A stretch of 64,000 nt of DNA, from positions 3,028,681 to 3,092,680 of the forward strand of contig NW_004450286.1 in the NCBI RefSeq assembly GCF_000321225.1, written 5' to 3'. The position numbers were made by a program, and so were the translations under genes. This document shows, piece by piece, positions 58,441 to 64,000 of the stretch. Each line of letters begins with the position of its first letter. Positions within the stretch are counted from its first letter, which is position 1. This DNA comes from Odobenus rosmarus divergens (taxonomy: Eukaryota > Chordata > Mammalia > Carnivora > Odobenidae). A model generated the notes under the pieces. The model ran no database searches. It was not told the DNA's origin and worked only from the letters and a program-made list of their open reading frames with translations.

Positions 58441-59624
58441 ATGTATAGAATGCATAAAAGGGGTACAAACTTGTAACATCTGTTATAAAGAATTTTGTAA
58501 TTCTGTCTCCATAAGAACATTATTTTATTGTGAGCTGTCAGCTAAGACATGTAAATTACTTTATGTTAACTTTAGATTTTATCCGGGAACTCATTAAAAT
58601 GTTTTGGTGGCTACCGGTTATACCATTCCAAATACCTATTGGTGGTAATTTTAGATAATAAACATTTTCATTTAATTTTTGTTTTAGTTTTTACTTTATT
58701 TAGATGTTTTATTAATTTGTTTTATTATCATTATATGCACTGTATTACAGATCCTTTAAAAAATGTCAGTAAGCAGTAATTTCACTTTAGGAATAGAGAA
58801 GTATATGCCTTGAGTGAAGTAGCCTTCTGGTTATAAATCTCTGTAACAAAATTAGCACTATGGTTATTTAAAGGGGGGAAAAAGCCCTCTGAATTATTTA
58901 TTGGTGCCATCGCTATTCCCAAGTAATTAATGTCTTCATCTTTAAAGTCAAAGTCATAAAATGCATCAATTACACATAGAGTTCTTTAAACAAAGAACAA
59001 TAAAAAAAGAACAAGCCACTTATAGATAACCAGTGTTGACAATTTAGTATTTTTCAGTATTTTCTCTGCATATATGTTAGGGCTGTGTGTGACATATTTT
59101 TAAATAAGAATGAGGTTATACAGTACTTTTTAAATTTCATAGTATGGTATTGTGTAAACTTTAAATTTTTAGAGATGGATTTTTTCCATTGCTCTAGTTA
59201 GAGTTTTGAGTAATTCAGAGAGAAGGGAAAAGGAAACCTATATTTATAGCAACTAATGAGGCATGGTAGGACAGGATTGTGAAACTTAAACTCTGGCAGA
59301 ATTAAACTTTTAGTAAGAAGTTGAAATGGTGTTTTTTAAAATTAGCTATTTAGCAAAGTTTATTCCTTGAGACCTCAGTCTTTTGTTACCAAATTGCTGT
59401 GCTTGTTGCTGTTCATGACAGTATTGTTTTTTAGACCTTTTTATAAACTTGAACATCAGCAAAGATTTTTGTTCTCTGTATAAAACATTGATAGTTGTTC
59501 AGCCTTTGTTGGAATTTATTTTTTTATTAAAAATATGTGTAGAAGTTCATTAAATCATTGACCACATTAAGAGCTAAGATTAACTGTAGACTGGGATCAT
59601 GGTTGGTAATTGTACTTTGTATAC
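58441..59624 (+). other. HERC4 intron 2, nothing recognised
   Basis: AT-rich. No exon for HERC4 residues 76 onward was found. Confidence 0.4.
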
Positions 59625-59985
59625 CAGCTAGTCCCTGATTTATGAATGAATTATGTAGGGCCCTCTCCTAGCTTCTGGTAGTTTGCTGTCAGTCTTAGGC
59701 ATTCCTTCACATGGTATTCGCCCTGTGTGACTGTGACCAAAATTACCCTTTTGAGGATTAGAGGCCTACCCTACTCCCATATGACCTCATCTTTTTTTTT
59801 TTAAATTAACATACAATGTATTATTTGTTTCAGGGGTACAAGTCTGTCCCGTATGACTTTAACTTAACTAACTATATCCTCAATGACCCTGTTTCCAAGT
59901 AAGGTTGCATTCTGAGTTACTGAGGATTAGGACTTAAACATATACATTTTGGGAGAACACAAATCATCCTATAACAAGATTTTAA
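59625..59985 (-). mobile_element. MaLR-type LTR, reverse, split by an L1 fragment
   Basis: 'ttctggtagtttgctgtcagtc', 'gactgtgaccaaaattacccttttgagg', then after the insertion 'tcaatgaccctgtttccaagtaagg' and 'catatacattttgggagaacacaaat'. Confidence 0.72.
59791..59851 (-). mobile_element. Short L1 3' UTR fragment inserted in the LTR
   Basis: 'taacatacaatgtattatttgtttcaggggtacaagtctgt' matches the internal L1 UTR sequence at 33186-33225. Flanks cccatatgacctcat and cccgtatgactttaa look like a diverged TSD. Confidence 0.75.
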
Positions 59986-60275
59986 GGTCTGTAGGTGAAA
60001 GAGAATACAGAGTAACATGATAATGTTCATATTTTCCTTCAAATTAGCAAATTAAAATTCAGAATTTTAGAATTTTGAATAAGAAGCAGCTTTTAAGAGA
60101 TCTAGTTGTGAATATGTTACTAATGGTGTTTCTGTAGTATGTATTATCTTTTGTAGTATGTATTACCTGGATCTATTAGATCCAGAAGGCAATACATTCT
60201 TATTTTTTTTTTTGAGAAGACAATGCATTCTTTGCTTTTAGTATTTTTTATTTATGAGATTCTCAGAGCATATTT
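59986..60275 (+). other. HERC4 intron 2, nothing recognised
   Basis: Contains small imperfect direct repeats: gtagtatgtatta twice near 60135-60167, and agaaggcaatacattctt / agaagacaatgcattctt near 60184-60233. Confidence 0.5.
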
Positions 60276-60288
60276 TTGATTATATCTT

Positions 60289-60475
60289 TTTTTAAAACAT
60301 TTATTTGAGAGAGAAAGTGTGCACATGCGAGTTGCGGGGGGGGGGGGGCAGAGGGAGGGAATCTTCAAGCTTACTCCCTGTTGAGTGTGGAGCTCGCCCC
60401 TCAGGGCTTGATCTGATGACCTGAGCTGAAACCAAGAGTCAGATGCTTCATGGACTGAGCCGCCCAGGCACCCCT
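60289..60475 (-). mobile_element. Can-SINE (diverged)
   Basis: TSD gattatatctt left (about 60278-60288) and right (about 60480-60490). Contains an uninterrupted run of about 13 G near 60335-60348. Confidence 0.88.
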
Positions 60476-60490
60476 TGATGATTATATCTT

Positions 60491-63244
60491 AGTATCAGGT
60501 TTAAACCTTGGTTAGTAAAAAGACTACTAATAGACCATCTTGTGTATTTTGTGATTGGTTGTCTAAGAAGAAGTGTTTATGTATTCTGTTACTAAATCAA
60601 CCTAGGTCGTAGTCGGTTAATACAGGGCATTTTAGGGTCATTCCTGGACACACATAGGCAAGAGCTGCAAAATAGTTGAGTCTCCTGGTATGCACACTCC
60701 CAGCTGAGGTTCAGCAAAACAGTGCTCTGCTTTCTTGTTTCAGCTCTCATACCAGTATCCTTTTTGCAGTACATTTAGTCCCACATATTTTACATTTTTG
60801 TACTTTTGTTGGTGATTTCACTGTTTAAAATGGCCTCTGAGTATAGTACTGAAGTGCTATCTGGTGTTCTAAGCACAAGAAGGCTGTGATATGCCCTACT
60901 AGATAATACATTGAAGCATGAGTTACAGTGCTGATGGCTGTGAATTTAATGTTAGTGAACCAACAATATATATTAATTATAAGATGTCTTTAAGCAGAAA
61001 CACACATTAATTAAACAAGGTTATGTGTTGATCAGTTCGTGAAAATGTAATCAGAGGCTTGCAGGAGCCTAACCCTGTATTTTCCCTGGGGGTAGTGTTT
61101 CAGTATTCGCTAAATAAGTATTTTTGGTGACTTTATAAAATAACTTTTGGCCAATAATAAGAATTGATTGTATTCTCAAGTAGACTAAAATAAACAGACT
61201 AAAATTGTAAGTGGAACAATGGTGGGGTTTCCTAGAAGGATGGTTCCATGAAATAAATCATCATTTAACATCGTTTTCTTCATACACGTTGTCCAGAGTT
61301 TTGTATTAGTTTTTAAGAAAATAAGTCTCGAGTCACTGTCTTTGTAGCTTTTATTTCTCTTTTGCACAAATGGCAAAATTGAGAATGCAAGATTTTTTAT
61401 TTCTATCCATAATGACAAAATTGGGAGGAAGATGTTTCACAATTACTAGACAAATCTCAAGGTGAATGTAGATCATCACTGTATGATGATATGAAATTGA
61501 TCATTTAAGTGAACTCTTTAAACAAATTTTAACAATTTGTTTTAACAGACTGTGTAAACAGTTTAAACAAATGAGTCTGGAGATAATATTCTACATGAAC
61601 TCTTTTCACAAATTCAAGAATTGATGAATATATTTCTTAGGTCCCAAAGGAAATAGGATGTTTTTATCCAGTTAGTTATTGAATAGGAAGGATTTTATCA
61701 TGTAACATTTTGCAGCAAGAACCTGGATCTATCCTGTATTGTTAAAAGGATGTGCAGCAGTATTCTTCTTTTACAATGTTTGTGCAACAAAATTTATTTG
61801 ACATGGTCAGTTTATGAACAAATGCTGAAGTCAGATATACCTCCAGAGGTAATTGGGAGGAAATAGATGATGTTGAAAAACTATCCTTAGCTTGAACATT
61901 TTAATTGGTTTTTATAAGTCTAAAAGAGACTGTATTTACATGTGTGGAGTAAAGATGATGGCCTTTTTCTCCTTACTAAAATGATGCACCACTAGTTTTC
62001 AAAAATACTGCATTTTAACAATGTAAGTGTAAGGCCAACCAGAAGTAATGATGATCTAGGACTTACTAGAGATGTATTTAGAATATATCTGCTATCAGTA
62101 TTTACAAGATAGATATGTTACATCTCTCTTGTTCTTTACCTTTACTGTTTTTGCTCCTGTCTCTGAATAATGTATTTTTTTTCTTTCTCAAGGCAATCTC
62201 CACCACTTGTTTTCTTTGCCCTTTTGTGCCTCCCCAAACTAAATGTTCTTGTGAGCCATAAATACTGATAGGAACACAGTGTACTTTTCTCAAACTTTTT
62301 ATATGAGCATTTGAAGCATAAAAAAGGTGGAAAGAATAACACAATGACCAACAGTTAACACCACATATTTTATCTGTTGTATATTTTTTTAAAGAAATAA
62401 CTGTATGATCGTGTGCCATTATTAAAACGTTAGCATCAAGTTTAACGTCATACGTTCATAATTCCAACATTTGCTTGTAGCCTCTCTTTATTAAAGGAAT
62501 CAACTGGTTAATGGGCTTGCTTGGCAACTTTTCTTTTGCTTTCTGTCCTCTAACATATATTCATACTTACCCTAATTCAAGTGAATTTAATTCCCACTTA
62601 TTCCTCCTTTTTCTCTATTATAACTTGGGTTTGAAAGGCAAATGTAGCTTGATGATTAAAACAATAGCATAGTACCTGGTACATAGTAAATAATAAATGT
62701 TAGCTTTTGGGTTTGGTATGCATTCTGTTTTCTTTCTCACACGTGGAATCATTGAGTTGGGCTTCTAGTGAATTTTTTTTGTTTTACTGGGTTCATTTAT
62801 TCCTCCTTCATTCTTGCTTATCATTGACTCTTTTTTGGCAATCTTGTTTTAAGCATTCAACCATCTAATTTCATTAGATGTGAAATGTCACAGTATACCA
62901 CTGATCTGACTTTCTAGTATACTAGGGATGGGGGTAGGGTTGAGCTATTCGTTTTGATGAGCCATTGGGAAAAACTTAAGTAATTTTAAAGATTTGTACA
63001 AGAAGTTATGAGTTTTGTGTGTTTGTTGTCTGAGAAGCCTATATTAAATGCTATTCCTGGGACATAAAACTGTTATTATGTTTCTTTAATAATGTATTTC
63101 TGAAGTAGTTATCCATTCTCAAAATAGGTATCTCAGTAATTTGATGGGACAAAAATTCTGCAAGAACCAAGATTATTTGTCTTAGTTTTTAGTATGTAGA
63201 AAAAAATTAAAGAGTTCACATCAGTTTTAAAATGAAAATGTTGG
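60491..63244 (+). other. HERC4 intron 2, nothing firmly recognised
   Basis: About 2.7 kb of AT-rich DNA. 'agtacctggtacatagtaaataataaatgtta' near 62670 is probably an L2/MIR tail. Minus frames at 61185-61418 and 62102-62419 have no domain. Confidence 0.4.
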
Positions 63245-63720
63245 TTTAACACGTGGCTTTAACTATTTTCTCTAAGGTATTTAATTTTTATTTTTTTGTT
63301 TGGAATAGACAATATATGCACATGGTTCAAAAATCAATAAATACACATTGGGAAGTTTTCCCCTTACATTTGACTACTGTATTTCCCCCTCTACCTGCAT
63401 CACCTATAAATATGTTTATTAGTTTTTTTGTATATCATTTCAAAATTTCTTTATGTGGATCTAAGTAAGTATGAATATACTTATTGTTACCTCTTATACA
63501 AAAGTAGCAAATCATACAGTATTCCACATCTTGATTTTTTTTTTCTCTTTGCTAATATACCCTTGAGGTCTTTCTATATCAGTATGTAGAGTTTCCTCAT
63601 TATTATTATTTTGTTTGTGGAGCATAGTATTCCAGTGTGTAGATGGAATCCTTTGTTGATGGATATTTGGAACATTTCGAGTCTTTTCTTATTATATACA
63701 GTGCTGCAAATATAATACAT
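63245..63720 (-). repeat. Old LINE-like fragment
   Basis: 'atgcacatggttcaaaaatcaataaatac', 'gaggtctttctatatcagtatgtagagtttcctcatt' and 'agcatagtattccagtgtgtagatgg' follow a common old mammalian LINE in reverse. The 71-codon plus frame is a shadow. Confidence 0.55.
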
Positions 63721-63831
63721 TCACACATACAAACAGAAACACATACACACATGTGTATTTGTACTCTACCTTCCTGGGTTCTCTAGCTGGACTTGTCTAG
63801 ACAAAAAGTAGATTAACAAGAGAAAAACAAA

Positions 63832-63895
63832 ACAAGTTTATTAACACATGCGTTGAGCTTACACATGGGACCTCAACACGTGTTAATAAACTTGT
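63832..63895. repeat. Near-perfect inverted repeat (hairpin)
   Basis: Arms acaagtttattaacac... (63832-63857) and its complement (63872-63895) pair over about 24 bp, with two extra bases on the left arm and a 14-bp loop. Confidence 0.95.
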
Positions 63896-63951
63896 AATGA
63901 GTAATTCAGGTGGTAGAACATGGGCTTACAGAGAACAAAAGAACAGTAAAT

Positions 63952-64000
63952 TTTTTTAAAAGATTTTTTATTTATTCATAAAAGACAGAGAGAGAGAGGC
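63952..64000 (-). mobile_element. Can-SINE, cut by window end
   Basis: Reverse tail and CT-rich start (tttttaaaagattttttatt, then agacagagagagagaggc). The head lies beyond the window. Confidence 0.85.

Noticed and set aside
1..64000. CRISPR array, operon, phage or other prokaryotic system
   Set aside because: No regularly spaced repeats, compact gene order or bacterial signals. All repeats are mammalian interspersed or simple repeats.

Overview
This is a mammalian nuclear-genome window, not bacterial, phage or organellar DNA. It has long intron and intergenic stretches, AT-rich sequence, one CpG island, and dense interspersed repeats. About 28 tRNA-derived carnivore SINEs (Can-SINE/SINEC type), many with clear target-site duplications (TSDs), plus carnivore-type L1 3' ends, mark the host as a carnivoran. 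The SINE subtypes (head 'GGGGCGCCTGGGTGGCTCAG', then 'CCCAGGGTCCTGGGATCGAG' or 'CTGGAGTCCCGGGATCGAG') suggest an arctoid such as a bear, seal or mustelid rather than dog or cat. That species-group call is inference.

Only two protein-coding loci are recognisable, arranged head to head. On the minus strand at the left edge (600-1501) lies the first coding exon of MYPN (myopalladin), with residues 1-300 and part of residue 301. On the plus strand at the right lies the 5' end of HERC4 (HECT/RCC1-domain E3 ubiquitin ligase): a CpG-island promoter and non-coding exon 1 near 40.75-41.66 kb, then the first coding exon at 43162-43466 (residues 1-75). The rest of the window to 64000 is HERC4 intron 2. 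The divergent MYPN/HERC4 order matches the human chromosome 10 arrangement as I recall it. A plausible muscle-type promoter and non-coding first exon for MYPN sits at about 12.09-12.48 kb on the minus strand.

Region by region: 1-600 is MYPN intron with an old hAT-type transposon. 600-1502 is the MYPN coding exon. 1.5-12.1 kb is inferred MYPN intron 1, with L2, MIR, Tigger-like, SINE and L1 remnants. 12.1-12.5 kb is the candidate MYPN exon 1 and promoter. 12.5-40.7 kb is intergenic, holding many SINEs, several L1 3' ends (one inverted pair), MaLR LTRs, a locally duplicated segment and a 50-N assembly gap at 31709-31758. 40.75-41.66 kb is the HERC4 CpG island. 41.4-64 kb is HERC4 intronic sequence, free of Can-SINEs until 50.1 kb.

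I found no sign of a new biological system. Most short ORFs are chance frames or lie inside repeats. The points most worth checking are the candidate MYPN promoter and exon 1, the duplicated 36.2/38.4-39.0 kb segment, the foldback L1 pair at 33.0-33.9 kb, a 33-bp L1 insertion with a perfect TSD, two SINEs inserted at one target, the near-perfect hairpin at 63.8 kb, and the assembly gap whose two edges are identical.
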